Origin: Loktanella sp. 3ANDIMAR09
Lineage (GTDB): Bacteria; Pseudomonadota; Alphaproteobacteria; Rhodobacterales; Rhodobacteraceae
Reading direction: 5' to 3'
Assembly: GCF_001420005.1 (NCBI RefSeq)
Contig: NZ_LJAK01000006.1
Coordinates: 186,001 to 250,000 of the forward strand
DNA: 64,000 nt
Positions 1 through 8,336 of this stretch are shown here, piece after piece. The notes under the pieces were generated by a model. It saw only the letters and a list, made by a program, of their open reading frames with translations. It did not search any database and had not been told where the DNA came from. Made by a program: the position numbers and the translations under genes. The stretch's first letter is position 1. Each line of letters starts with the position of its first letter.

Positions 1-2371
1 CGGCCTGCGCGAATTGCGCCTGATCGGCCAGCATCGTCGCAACCCTGCTTTCTGCGGTACGGCGGCGGTCGTCCTCGTGGCGCAGGGTGCGCAATGGCGC
101 GAGCGATGGTTCCAGCCGGTCGGGATCAACCCTGTCGCCCAGCAGGTCCGCCACACGGGCGCGCCACGCGCGCTGCGCTGCATCCCGGTGCGCAACGGCT
201 GCATCGGCCTGTTGCCGCCGTTGATCCAGATCGGTTTGTAACGAATCCAGCCGGGCCTGGGCCAACTCCGCAGCACTGCGCGTTGCCTGTTCGGCCTTGA
301 TCAATGGTTGGGCTGCCTCCAGCGCAGCCGCCAGATCCATCACACTGCGATCCAGAACGGGCCGCAGTGCATCCAAGAGCGCATCCGCCCGGTCCAAGGT
401 CCCTTGATGCTGCTGTGCCGTGCGACGCGCGGCCTCCCGTGCCGCGACAGCTTCACCGTGGCGTGTCACCCAGTCACGCCAATCCACAGGCGCCAGCCCC
501 GCTGGCAGCCCGACCGATTGCGCCGCGGCGTCAATCTGATCCTGAACGCCCGCGATCTGGTCAGACAGCCGCTTTGCCTCGGCCTTTGCGGCCTGCGCAC
601 GGGCGCGATCCTCTGCCGCTGATTGCTGGATTTGCCGCAACTGCCCCAGTTCGACGGCACGCGCTGCCCGCGCGCCCAGTGCCGTGTCCACCTGTATCAT
701 GGCCGCGGCAAAGGCATCCGCCGTTGCATCGTCGAACGCGGCCCGGTGCGCCGCCCAGCGCTGATCACGCGTGGCGATCAGATCCCGAAGTGCCACGTCA
801 CTGACCAATGTGGCATCAACCAGCAGGACAGCCGCCCGTGCGTCACCGGCGGCTGCATCTGCCTGATGTTGTGCGGCCAACCGTTCTGCCTGCGTCAGTT
901 CCTGCGTCAATCCTGCGGCCCGGTCCACCAGATCCTGCGCATGTCCTGCCGTCGTCGGACAGGCGGGCAGATCATCCATCTGCACGCCCAGCGCATCGCA
1001 GGCAATCTGCGCCGTTTCTTGCGCGCGGGACGCGGCGGCGATCGCGGTGGCATGCGCCGGGGCCAGTCGGACAGCGTCGTGCCGGTCAAGGATCGCCGCA
1101 ATGCCGGTGCCGCCAGGGGATGTGCCACGGATCGCGTCACAGGCCGCCTGCGCATCGTCCCGCGCCTGCGTCAGCGCACCCAGTTCGCGCAACTGATCCT
1201 CGGCCACACGCATCGCCTCGCGCTGGGTCAGCCGCAGGGCATCCAGCGCATCAATCGCATCTGGGTCCAGCACCAGCGCAATCGGATCAAGACCATCACC
1301 CAGCGGCGCAATGGCTATCGCCATCGCCCGCGCCGCCTCATCAGCCGTGGCCCGCCTGCGGTCCACATCCATGCGTGCTGTCGCGTCCCGTGCCTGCAGA
1401 TCGGCAAGCGCGTCCAGCGCATCCGGCAGGCTGACGTCTGCGAGGTCATCCGGCAAGGCATCGCGCTGTGCGGCAAGGTCTGACAGCACATCGGTCAGGC
1501 GCTGCATATCCGCGCCGATCCGCTGATCCTGGGCCACCATATCGACGATGCTGTCCGGGTCGTAGTCCAGCGCGACCGGGTAATCCGCGAAATCCGCCAC
1601 CGCCGCTGTCAGGGCCTCCACCTGCGCCAGCAGCGGCAAGGCCCGCCGCCAGGTTGCCAGCAGGGCGAGTTCGTCGTGATGCGCATCGCGGGTCTCGCGC
1701 ATCGCAGCCTCGAATGCCTGCGCATCCGACAGCGCCTTTTTCAGACCGCGCCAGGCCGTGGCGCTGGTGTCGCGGTCGCGAATGGCGCGGTCGATGTCAG
1801 TCAGCGCCCGTTTGAGGTCGCCGACACGCGTCTTGCGTCTGGTCTTGTGATAGAGGTCGTCCGCACTGGCCTGAACCCGGTCCAGCACGGTGGTCAGGTC
1901 GGCCACGCCGGCCGCAGCAGAAAACAGCAGCCGCCCGATATCGCCCTTGGCCTGCGCAATTTCCTCGCCGCCCTTTTCGATGGTCTCGTCGTCCAGACAC
2001 AGCAGGCTGCGGTAATCCGCCAGCGACAACCCGGCCAGATGCTGCGCCATGGCGCTTTCCGGCAGAGGCTGGCCTGCGGCATCCAGCAGGTTGGCGGTCT
2101 TGGTCGGCAACCGGGTCAGCCGGGTCAGCTGACCGTCCACATCGAGCAGCGCACCGACGCGCAGATTCTTGCGCTGATGCTTGAACCCATACCCATCGCG
2201 CGGCGGAAAACCGTAGAACAGGCGCAGCACCGCTTCCATTGTGGTGGTCTTGCCGGCCTCGTTGGGGCCATAGATGATGTGGAAATCCGGACGACCCGCT
2301 GACTCTCCGAAATCATAGGTCTGGTCGGTGAAATGCCCGAACCGTTCCAGTGTCAGACTGCGCAGGCGCAT
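1..2371 (-). CDS. SMC-like AAA ATPase (YhaN type), C-terminus outside window
   Basis: The minus-strand frame starts at an ATG at 2371 and stays open to the window edge, giving about 790 residues without a stop, so the gene is partial. A Walker A motif, GPNEAGKT, lies at residues 35-42, right after the usual N-terminal MRLRSLTLERFG-type strand of SbcC/RecN/YhaN ATPases. The rest is Ala/Gln/Asp/Arg-rich and looks like long coiled coil. The start overlaps the stop of the upstream metallophosphoesterase by one base (TGATG), so the two are co-translated. By analogy with SbcCD, Rad50-Mre11 and Bacillus YhaN-YhaO, the pair probably forms an ATP-driven nuclease acting on DNA ends. The Walker B/signature region would lie beyond the window. 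Family call is firm, exact subfamily less so. Confidence 0.85.
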   Translation of the reverse strand, partial: MRLRSLTLERFGHFTDQTYDFGESAGRPDFHIIYGPNEAGKTTTMEAVLRLFYGFPPRDGYGFKHQRKNLRVGALLDVDGQLTRLTRLPTKTANLLDAAGQPLPESAMAQHLAGLSLADYRSLLCLDDETIEKGGEEIAQAKGDIGRLLFSAAAGVADLTTVLDRVQASADDLYHKTRRKTRVGDLKRALTDIDRAIRDRDTSATAWRGLKKALSDAQAFEAAMRETRDAHHDELALLATWRRALPLLAQVEALTAAVADFADYPVALDYDPDSIVDMVAQDQRIGADMQRLTDVLSDLAAQRDALPDDLADVSLPDALDALADLQARDATARMDVDRRRATADEAARAMAIAIAPLGDGLDPIALVLDPDAIDALDALRLTQREAMRVAEDQLRELGALTQARDDAQAACDAIRGTSPGGTGIAAILDRHDAVRLAPAHATAIAAASRAQETAQIACDALGVQMDDLPACPTTAGHAQDLVDRAAGLTQELTQAERLAAQHQADAAAGDARAAVLLVDATLVSDVALRDLIATRDQRWAAHRAAFDDATADAFAAAMIQVDTALGARAARAVELGQLRQIQQSAAEDRARAQAAKAEAKRLSDQIAGVQDQIDAAAQSVGLPAGLAPVDWRDWVTRHGEAVAAREAARRTAQQHQGTLDRADALLDALRPVLDRSVMDLAAALEAAQPLIKAEQATRSAAELAQARLDSLQTDLDQRRQQADAAVAHRDAAQRAWRARVADLLGDRVDPDRLEPSLAPLRTLRHEDDRRRTAESRVATMLADQAQFAQA

Positions 2372-3606
2372 CAGTCGACCGCCCCTTTCATCATGGCCGT
2401 GACGCGGCGTGCGCCACGCGCGGACAATCGGGTCGTCAAGTCGGGGACCGCCGCCGCATCGGGCATCAGGCGCGCGCGCAGCGACGCAGGCAGATCCCCC
2501 AGCGTATCAGCGACCAAGGCCTGTGCAGCAGCGGCAAAAGCCGGGTCAGCCGTCAGATCGGCCATGGCCTGCGCGAGCTCTGCTGTTGCGCCAGTCTGAT
2601 CCGCCTCGGACGACGGTGCGCGCACATCCAGCACCAGCCGATCCAGCCAAAGCACGCCGGTATCACGCAGCATCTGGGACAACTGTTCCGTCCAGAAATC
2701 CGCATCCCGCAGGATCTGCCAGTAACGGGCCGGCATGCCGGTCAGTGTCAGGCGCATGACACCCGTGTCACTTCGCAACCCCCGCGCAATATCCTGGACA
2801 TGGTGCCGGAGCATCCTGCGCAGACCGTCATCATCGCCTGCGTCGGTGGTGTCGACCGTGCTACGGATAAATTCCACCACCGAGGTGGCGACCGTCTCGA
2901 CCGTGATACGCCCTTGATCAATGGTCAGCAGGCTGGCGGTCTTGGGCCCTGCCTCGCCGATGTCGCGACCCTGTGGCATGCCGGGCATGACGACCCAGGG
3001 CTCAGTGGCATGCACCTGCCGTCCGTGCACATGGCCCAAGGCCCAGTAATCGAACCCTGCCCCGGTCAGGTCCGACAGCGCGCAAGGGGCATAAGGATCA
3101 TGCCCCGCGGCCCCTGCCAGCGACGTGTGCAGCATCGCGATGTTCACGCCCCCCCCGACAGGTGCGGAAAAGCGCGGCAGCAGGCTTTCGGGTGCCGTGC
3201 GCCCGGCAAAGCTGACGCCGTGGATCCACAGATCGTCAGCCAGTGCGACCTTGCCGCCACGGGCATCGAACACATGGACGTTGCCGGGCAGGTCGATTTG
3301 ACCCGTGACCGGATTGTCCGCGTCGTGGTTGCCCTTGATATAGAAAACACGGATGCCTGAATCTGCCAGACGATCCAGCTGGCCGATCAGAAACGCCCCG
3401 GTGCGTGCGCTGCGTGCCTGTCCGTCGAACAGGTCGCCCGCGATCAAGACGGCGCTGACTCGCTGGTCCAGCGCCACGTCCACGATCCGGGCAAAGGCCG
3501 CCCGCGTCGCCGCAATCACGCGGTCGCGCAGGTCCGCATCGCGCAGCGCCAATGATTTCAACGGGCTGTCGAGATGGACATCGGCGGTATGCAGGATCTT
3601 GATCAA
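2371..3606 (-). CDS. DNA repair exonuclease, calcineurin-like (YhaO/SbcD type)
   Basis: 411 residues. The metallophosphoesterase motifs appear in order: DVHLD (9-13), GDLFD (57-61), GNHD (92-95), LHTS (159-162) and GHVH (191-194). These supply the two-metal site of Mre11/SbcD-type nucleases. The start is TTG at 3606, supported by a strong GGAGGT about 5 bases upstream. The gene precedes and overlaps the SMC-like ATPase by one base, the usual nuclease-ATPase pairing, so a role in DNA end processing is likely. The C-terminal 150 residues are the less conserved capping region. It begins 43 bases after the puuD stop and could be read through from that cluster, although the functions are unrelated. 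Confidence 0.88.
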   Translation of the reverse strand: MIKILHTADVHLDSPLKSLALRDADLRDRVIAATRAAFARIVDVALDQRVSAVLIAGDLFDGQARSARTGAFLIGQLDRLADSGIRVFYIKGNHDADNPVTGQIDLPGNVHVFDARGGKVALADDLWIHGVSFAGRTAPESLLPRFSAPVGGGVNIAMLHTSLAGAAGHDPYAPCALSDLTGAGFDYWALGHVHGRQVHATEPWVVMPGMPQGRDIGEAGPKTASLLTIDQGRITVETVATSVVEFIRSTVDTTDAGDDDGLRRMLRHHVQDIARGLRSDTGVMRLTLTGMPARYWQILRDADFWTEQLSQMLRDTGVLWLDRLVLDVRAPSSEADQTGATAELAQAMADLTADPAFAAAAQALVADTLGDLPASLRARLMPDAAAVPDLTTRLSARGARRVTAMMKGAVD

Positions 3607-3649
3607 GGGTGACCTCCGGGCCGCAGCATGTCAGGCGGTCTGGTGGAAC

Positions 3650-4885
3650 TCAAGATTCAGCGCGCGCGGCACGCACCCAGGACACAAGGGCGCGGCGGGC
3701 CTCGGGGTCCATCTGGATGGCATTGGGCGGCGGCATCGCATGGCTGATCCCGGCTTGCAGGTAAATCTGGCCTGCGTGACGGGCCACGTCTGCGGGGGTT
3801 TCCAGATAGACGCCCTTGGGTGCCCATTGCATGTTGCCCCAGACCGGTTCGCGGGCATGGCACATCGAACAATTCCCGATCACCGCGTTATAGGCCGCAT
3901 CGAACCCGGCGGCCGCGGCATATTGCTGTTCATGCGCGGTCAGGGGCCGGGCCGCCGCGTCCTCATAGGTGTCGGTGGGTCGGACCGACGACAGCCATGC
4001 GATCACCAGCATCAGCACAACCGTGACGCCCCACGTCCAGTGCGGGCCACTGCCCGTTGCATGCATGGTGTTGAAATAATGCCGGATGGTCACGCCGGTC
4101 AGGAAAATCAGGCTGGCGATGATCCAGGCATAGGGCGTGGCAAAGGCCAGCGGATAGTGGTTTGACAGCATCAGGAACACGACCGGCAGCGTCAGATAAT
4201 TGTTGTGAGTCGACCGCAGCTTGGCGATCTTGCCGTATTTGGCGTCGGGCGTGCGCCCGGCCTTGAGGTCCGCCACGACGATCCGCTGGTTCGGCATGAT
4301 CTGGAAAAACACGTTGGCCGTCATGATCGTGGCGGTGAACGCGCCCAGATGCAGCAGCGCCGCGCGGCCCGTGAATATCTGGTTGTAACCCCAGGACATC
4401 ACCACGAGGATCACGAACAACAGCAACATCAGCAGCGTGGGCCGCTCACCCAGGCTGGATTTGCACATCGCGTCATAGGCCAGCCAGCCAATGGTCAAGG
4501 ACCCGCCCGAAATGATGATCCCCTGCCACAGCGTCAGCTCTGCCTTGGTCGGGTCCAGCAGATACAGTTCGCCGCCGACCCAGTAGACGATCATCAGCAA
4601 TGCCGCCCCGGACACCCAGGTGATGTAGCTTTGCCATTTGTGCCAGATCAGATGCGCCGGCATGTTGTCGGGAGCGACAAGATATTTCTGGATATGATAG
4701 AACCCGCCGCCGTGAACCTGCCATTCCTCGCCGTGGACGCCGTGCGGCATGTCGGGCGCCTTTTTCAGCCCCAGATCCAGCGCGATGAAAAAGAATGACG
4801 CCCCGATCCACGCCATGGCCGTGATGACATGCAGCCAGCGGACCGAAAAGGCGATCCAGTCCCAGAGAACGGCAAAGTCATACAT
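3650..4885 (-). CDS. puuD: membrane urate hydroxylase PuuD with cytochrome c domain
   Basis: 411 residues with about eight hydrophobic segments and a C-terminal c-type cytochrome domain: haem motif CSMCH at residues 339-343 and a probable distal Met in SHAMPPPN near residue 384. This is the PuuD family of integral-membrane urate oxidases, which convert urate to 5-hydroxyisourate and pass electrons towards the respiratory chain instead of making peroxide. Length fits the family. The start ATG has an AGGAG about 7 bases upstream. It lies downstream of uraH, whose product acts on the PuuD product, 108 bases away. The membrane location and haem motif are seen directly; the reaction is taken from the family. 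Confidence 0.93.
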   Translation of the reverse strand: MYDFAVLWDWIAFSVRWLHVITAMAWIGASFFFIALDLGLKKAPDMPHGVHGEEWQVHGGGFYHIQKYLVAPDNMPAHLIWHKWQSYITWVSGAALLMIVYWVGGELYLLDPTKAELTLWQGIIISGGSLTIGWLAYDAMCKSSLGERPTLLMLLLFVILVVMSWGYNQIFTGRAALLHLGAFTATIMTANVFFQIMPNQRIVVADLKAGRTPDAKYGKIAKLRSTHNNYLTLPVVFLMLSNHYPLAFATPYAWIIASLIFLTGVTIRHYFNTMHATGSGPHWTWGVTVVLMLVIAWLSSVRPTDTYEDAAARPLTAHEQQYAAAAGFDAAYNAVIGNCSMCHAREPVWGNMQWAPKGVYLETPADVARHAGQIYLQAGISHAMPPPNAIQMDPEARRALVSWVRAARAES

Positions 4886-4993
4886 GGCGGGCTCCTCTCA
4901 TGATCACCGGATCACACTAGGGATTGCCGGGCCGTTGCGCCATGAGGAACAGATCGGACGAATGCACGAAAAATAATCACCATCACAGACGAA

Positions 4994-5347
4994 TCACGAC
5001 CCGCGATAGGTGGAATACCCGAACGGCGACAGCAGCAGCGGCACGTGGTAATGGGTCTGCTCGGCCATGCCAAAGCGGATCGGGATTTCGTCCAGAAAAC
5101 GCGGGGTGCCCGATGGGACACCCAGCGCGTCCAGATAGGCACCGGCGTGGAACACCAGTTCGTAATTGCCGCAGGCGAAATCAGCCGCAGGCAGGATCTG
5201 GCTGTCGGTGCGCCCGTCGGCATTGGTGGTCAGTGTCGTGATATGCTGCCGCCCTTCGCCCGTCAGACGATAGAGGTCGATGCGCAGCCCTGCTGCTGGC
5301 TGTCCGCGGGCTGTATCCAGCACATGCGTCGTCAAAAATCCGGTCAT
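4994..5347 (-). CDS. uraH: 5-hydroxyisourate hydrolase (transthyretin-like)
   Basis: 117 residues, the usual length. It begins GFLTTHVLDTARGQPA, the conserved N-terminal strand with the catalytic His, and ends in YRGS, the C-terminal tetrapeptide diagnostic of HIU hydrolases as opposed to transthyretins. It hydrolyses 5-hydroxyisourate, the PuuD product, to OHCU. A GAGGA sits just upstream of the ATG. It lies between the GAPDH-like gene and puuD on the same strand. The next enzyme, OHCU decarboxylase (UraD), is not in the window. Confidence 0.93.
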   Translation of the reverse strand: MTGFLTTHVLDTARGQPAAGLRIDLYRLTGEGRQHITTLTTNADGRTDSQILPAADFACGNYELVFHAGAYLDALGVPSGTPRFLDEIPIRFGMAEQTHYHVPLLLSPFGYSTYRGS

Positions 5348-5397
5348 CGCGTCCTCGCTTTTTGGTTAGGGTTCATTCTGTGGGACGTGGCGCACCC

Positions 5398-6393
5398 TCA
5401 ATTGCGGGCCTGCATCAGCCGTGCCACGTCGATCATCCGCGCAGAAAATCCCCATTCGTTGTCATACCAGCCAAACAGGCGCAGCTGCGCGGGTGCCACC
5501 GCGGTCGTCTGCGGCAGCGCCAGTATCAGCGATTCCGGCCGCGCGCGCATGTCGGTCGAGACGCAAGGATCATCGGTCAGCCCGATGACCGGATCATCCG
5601 CGAACAGCTCGTGCAGCGCCGACAGTGCATCGTCGGGCATGTTGCGCAGCTGAAAAACGGCGTCGATGGCTGACACCGAATGCACCGGAACGCGCACGGC
5701 AGATACACTCAGACGATCGGCAAAGTCCGGCAGGACCTCTGTCACCTGATGGGCCGCACTCGTGGTGGTCGGCACCATGGACACGGCCGCCGCACGGCTG
5801 CGTTCCGGGCTGGGGCCCGGCAGATCGATCGTGGGTTGGCTGCCCGTATAGCAATGGATCGTCGTCACATGCGCGGCAGCGATGCCAAAGGCAGCATCCA
5901 TGGCCCGCAGCAATGGTGCGATCGCATTGGTCGTGCAGGAGGCGTTGGATACGATCCGCGCGCGACCCAGAGTCCGGGCATTGGCACCCAGCACGACGGT
6001 CTGATCCGCCACGGGGGACGGGCCTGATATCAGCACCGCGCGCGCCCCGGCGTGCAACCCGGCCTCGGCCACGGGGCGGGTGGTGGCGCGGCCCGTGCAT
6101 TCCAGCACGACATCCACGCCCGTCAGGTCGACCTGCGCCAGATCGCTGTGCCGGGTCAGCGCAAATGCCCGGTCACCCACATGCAACATGCCCGTGTCGG
6201 CGCGCACGCGCTTGGGAAACGGGCCAAAGGCGCTGTCGTATTGAAACAAATAAGCGCAGCTGTCGGCAGGTGCGATGTCGTTGATCCCGACCACCACGAT
6301 ATCCGCGTGGGCGGGATCGGTCAGCAGCTGGCGCAGCACCGTCCGCCCGATCCGGCCAAAGCCGTTGATAAAGACCTGCATGGGCCGGGTCAT
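5398..6393 (-). CDS. gap: type I glyceraldehyde-3-phosphate dehydrogenase paralogue
   Basis: 331 residues from the ATG at 6393, chosen because AAAGGG lies about 8 bases upstream; an in-frame start at 6459 would add an unlikely leader. The N-terminus shows the NAD-binding INGFGRIGR motif. The active-site loop SNASCTTN places the catalytic Cys near residue 153, and the C-terminus carries WYDNEWGFSARM. Together these define a GAPDH (or the related erythrose-4-phosphate dehydrogenase), oxidising glyceraldehyde 3-phosphate with NAD(P) and phosphate. The setting is odd: it sits between two ureide genes, with no phosphoglycerate kinase nearby. It may be a second, condition-specific copy. Several positions differ from the usual housekeeping enzyme (GINDIA after the first fold unit, GFSARM instead of GYSNRV). 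Confidence 0.88.
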   Translation of the reverse strand: MTRPMQVFINGFGRIGRTVLRQLLTDPAHADIVVVGINDIAPADSCAYLFQYDSAFGPFPKRVRADTGMLHVGDRAFALTRHSDLAQVDLTGVDVVLECTGRATTRPVAEAGLHAGARAVLISGPSPVADQTVVLGANARTLGRARIVSNASCTTNAIAPLLRAMDAAFGIAAAHVTTIHCYTGSQPTIDLPGPSPERSRAAAVSMVPTTTSAAHQVTEVLPDFADRLSVSAVRVPVHSVSAIDAVFQLRNMPDDALSALHELFADDPVIGLTDDPCVSTDMRARPESLILALPQTTAVAPAQLRLFGWYDNEWGFSARMIDVARLMQARN

Positions 6394-6465
6394 GGTCTTG
6401 CCCTTTGTTCGGGTGGTTGCGTCAGGCGGCAGGCTGGACCAGCCCGCCGCCGGTCGCAAGATGCC

Positions 6466-7302
6466 TTAGCGTATGGCAGTCAGGGGACGCAGGGGCATGT
6501 GCCGGTTCACGTCCTTGTACAAAAGGTAACGGAACGGCCCCGGACCACCCGCATAGCAGGCCTGCGGGCAAAAGGCGCGCAGCCACATGTAATCGCCCGC
6601 TTCGACCTCGACCCAGTCGGTGTTCAGACGATAGGCCGCCTTGCCCTGCAGGACATAGAGCCCGTGTTCCATCACATGCGTTTCCAGAAACGGGATCACG
6701 CCACCGGGCTGGAACGTCACGATGGTGACATGCATGTCATGGCGCAGGTCGGACGGATCGACAAACCGGGTGGTCGCCCACCTGCCGTCCGTATCCGGCA
6801 TGACGGTGGGGGCCACATCGTCGTCATGACTGATGATCACATCGGGCGCATCCAGCCCCGGCACGGCGTCATAGGCCTTGCGAATCCAGTGAAACCGCAC
6901 GGCCGCGTCGCCTGCGTTGCGCAGCGCCCAATCGCTGCCGGGCGGCAGATAGGCATAGCCGCCGGGGGTCAGGACATGCGTGGCACCACCCACCGTCAGC
7001 GTCGCATGGCCATCCACCACGAACAAGACGCCTTGGGCCTGCGGGTCCAGTTCGGGGCGGTCAGAGCCGCCACCGGGGCCGACCTCCATGATGTAATGCG
7101 AAAAGGTTTCGGCAAAACCGGTCATGGGCCGCGCAATCACCCAAAGCCGCGTCGCGTCCCAGAATGGCAGATAGCTGGTCGTGATGTCGCGCATCGTGCC
7201 GCGCGGAATGACGGCATAGGCGTCGGTGAACACGGCACGGTCCGTCAGCAATTGATCCTGCCCCGGATGCCCGCCGGTGGGCGCGTAATAACTGGCTGGC
7301 AT
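6466..7302 (-). CDS. allE: (S)-ureidoglycine aminohydrolase, bicupin
   Basis: 278 residues with two cupin domains. It belongs to the YlbA/AllE (UGHY) family, which releases ammonia from (S)-ureidoglycine to give ureidoglycolate. Typical features are an N-terminal PRGTMRDITTSYLPFW segment and a second cupin holding ETHVMEHGLYVL, which supplies the metal-binding His/Glu ligands, followed by DYMWLRAFCPQACYAGG. The start has GAGGGGA about 6 bases upstream. It is probably the first gene of the minus-strand uric acid cluster. Allantoinase and allantoicase, which act earlier in the pathway, are not in the window. Confidence 0.88.
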   Translation of the reverse strand: MPASYYAPTGGHPGQDQLLTDRAVFTDAYAVIPRGTMRDITTSYLPFWDATRLWVIARPMTGFAETFSHYIMEVGPGGGSDRPELDPQAQGVLFVVDGHATLTVGGATHVLTPGGYAYLPPGSDWALRNAGDAAVRFHWIRKAYDAVPGLDAPDVIISHDDDVAPTVMPDTDGRWATTRFVDPSDLRHDMHVTIVTFQPGGVIPFLETHVMEHGLYVLQGKAAYRLNTDWVEVEAGDYMWLRAFCPQACYAGGPGPFRYLLYKDVNRHMPLRPLTAIR

Positions 7303-7600
7303 AGGGTCCCCTCGCGTTGATGTTTGCCGCAGTATCGGATGCGTCGTGTCCCGTTACCATGGGAAAACGGACGATATCACCTCGCCGGAATATCCAAAGC
7401 CTGCCGCCCGACACCGCAGGTGTTGCCACGCAGGTGCTTTGGACACAGCAGCATCGGCAACGGGCCTCGATCGTTTCTTGCCGAACGACAGGTTTGAGCC
7501 CAAAGTGACACTTGCTGCGCTGTGCACGAATGTCCATTTGATGTTCCTAGAAACGTAGCAGTCAGGTCCGCTTCCGAACCTCGAGGTCAGTGACACCACT
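7303..7600. other. non-coding stretch upstream of the ureide cluster
   Basis: This stretch separates the ureidoglycine aminohydrolase from the next gene on the same strand. Base composition falls noticeably from about 7320 onward. Short frames exist on both strands but none has a convincing ribosome site or a recognisable product. The promoter for the ureide cluster should lie here; I could not pick out convincing -35/-10 boxes. The part near 7490-7560 looks like eroded coding or repeat sequence, but I cannot prove that by eye. Confidence 0.4.
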
Positions 7601-8092
7601 TCAAACGGAATATCGAATTGCTTCGAGCAATTTTCTGGCCACTAGGTGGGTTGAGGCACTGCAGATCACGATCTCGTCGGCCTGTTCCAAATCGGTTAAA
7701 GTTGCAGAAATCCTCTCCAGCAAAGCCGCTTGGTCCAACTTGAACTTCGGATAGAGTTCCCCTTCCGACACATTGCAATAGCTGTCAAAGAATTTCACAA
7801 GATCAGAATTGAGAACTGGACCCGCATCTGGATAACGGCTTGGGAACTGGTCGATTTTTCCAGATAAGGTGAGATGAACCCAAAAGAAACGCCGGAAATC
7901 ATCGTCTACGCCAACCAATACATCATCATTCGCTGCGCATTTGGCGATTACGATGAGTTTCTCGTGCCATTCGAAGAGGAAGTGAGCCGGGCCGACCTCT
8001 TTCTTTAGCTCAGATGTAAAGTGCTTCGATTGTTCTTCATCGAGGTAAAACCAAGGCGTTCCTTCTGGTATTGGTACAAGACCAACAAACAT
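7601..8092 (-). CDS. hypothetical protein, unrecognised, AT-rich
   Basis: 163 residues from the ATG at 8092, chosen because GGAG lies 9 bases upstream; an in-frame start at 8197 would add 35 residues with no ribosome site. The protein is acidic and soluble, without membrane segments or signal peptide. It begins MFVGLVPIPEGTPWFYLDEE and is rich in Phe, Asp and Glu (VGVDDDFRRFFWVHL in the middle). I do not recognise the family. Base composition and codon use differ from all neighbours, with many A/T third positions, which suggests recent acquisition. It stands alone between the ureide cluster and malate synthase with no partner gene. Confidence 0.6.
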   Translation of the reverse strand: MFVGLVPIPEGTPWFYLDEEQSKHFTSELKKEVGPAHFLFEWHEKLIVIAKCAANDDVLVGVDDDFRRFFWVHLTLSGKIDQFPSRYPDAGPVLNSDLVKFFDSYCNVSEGELYPKFKLDQAALLERISATLTDLEQADEIVICSASTHLVARKLLEAIRYSV

Positions 8093-8306
8093 AGCAGTTG
8101 TCTCCAAACTGAAATTTGGGAGCCCTATTGCACGACGGCCTGTAGTTGCCAAGCGCACGCAAGCAGACATGCTCGGAGCTACAATCAACGGCAGCATTGT
8201 CCCGCATACCGGACGTCCCCGGCCTCACCGCGCATGCATTCTGACTGACCAGTCTTTGGCCGCTGGCCCGGCGTGCCGGCCAAGGCTGGCCACCCTCGTT
8301 GCATAA

Positions 8307-8326
8307 GGGCGGCCCGATGGCCGCCC
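8307..8326 (-). terminator. stem-loop terminator of malate synthase gene
   Basis: A perfect 8-bp stem, GGGCGGCC/GGCCGCCC, with a CGAT loop begins 10 bases past the glcB stop. On the minus strand it is followed by TTAT. A GC-rich stem with a short T-rich tail in this position fits an intrinsic terminator. Confidence 0.6.
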
Positions 8327-8336
8327 CTTTGAAACT

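Noticed and set aside
623-1483. 286-codon plus-strand frame at the left edge
   Set aside because: It is antisense to the SMC-like ATPase, whose frame is open across the same bases with a Walker A; composition is that of a shadow.
7616-7632. AATTGCT-TCG-AGCAATT hairpin, considered as a terminator
   Set aside because: It lies inside the 3' end of the unrecognised AT-rich gene, before the stop, so it is not a terminator of that gene.
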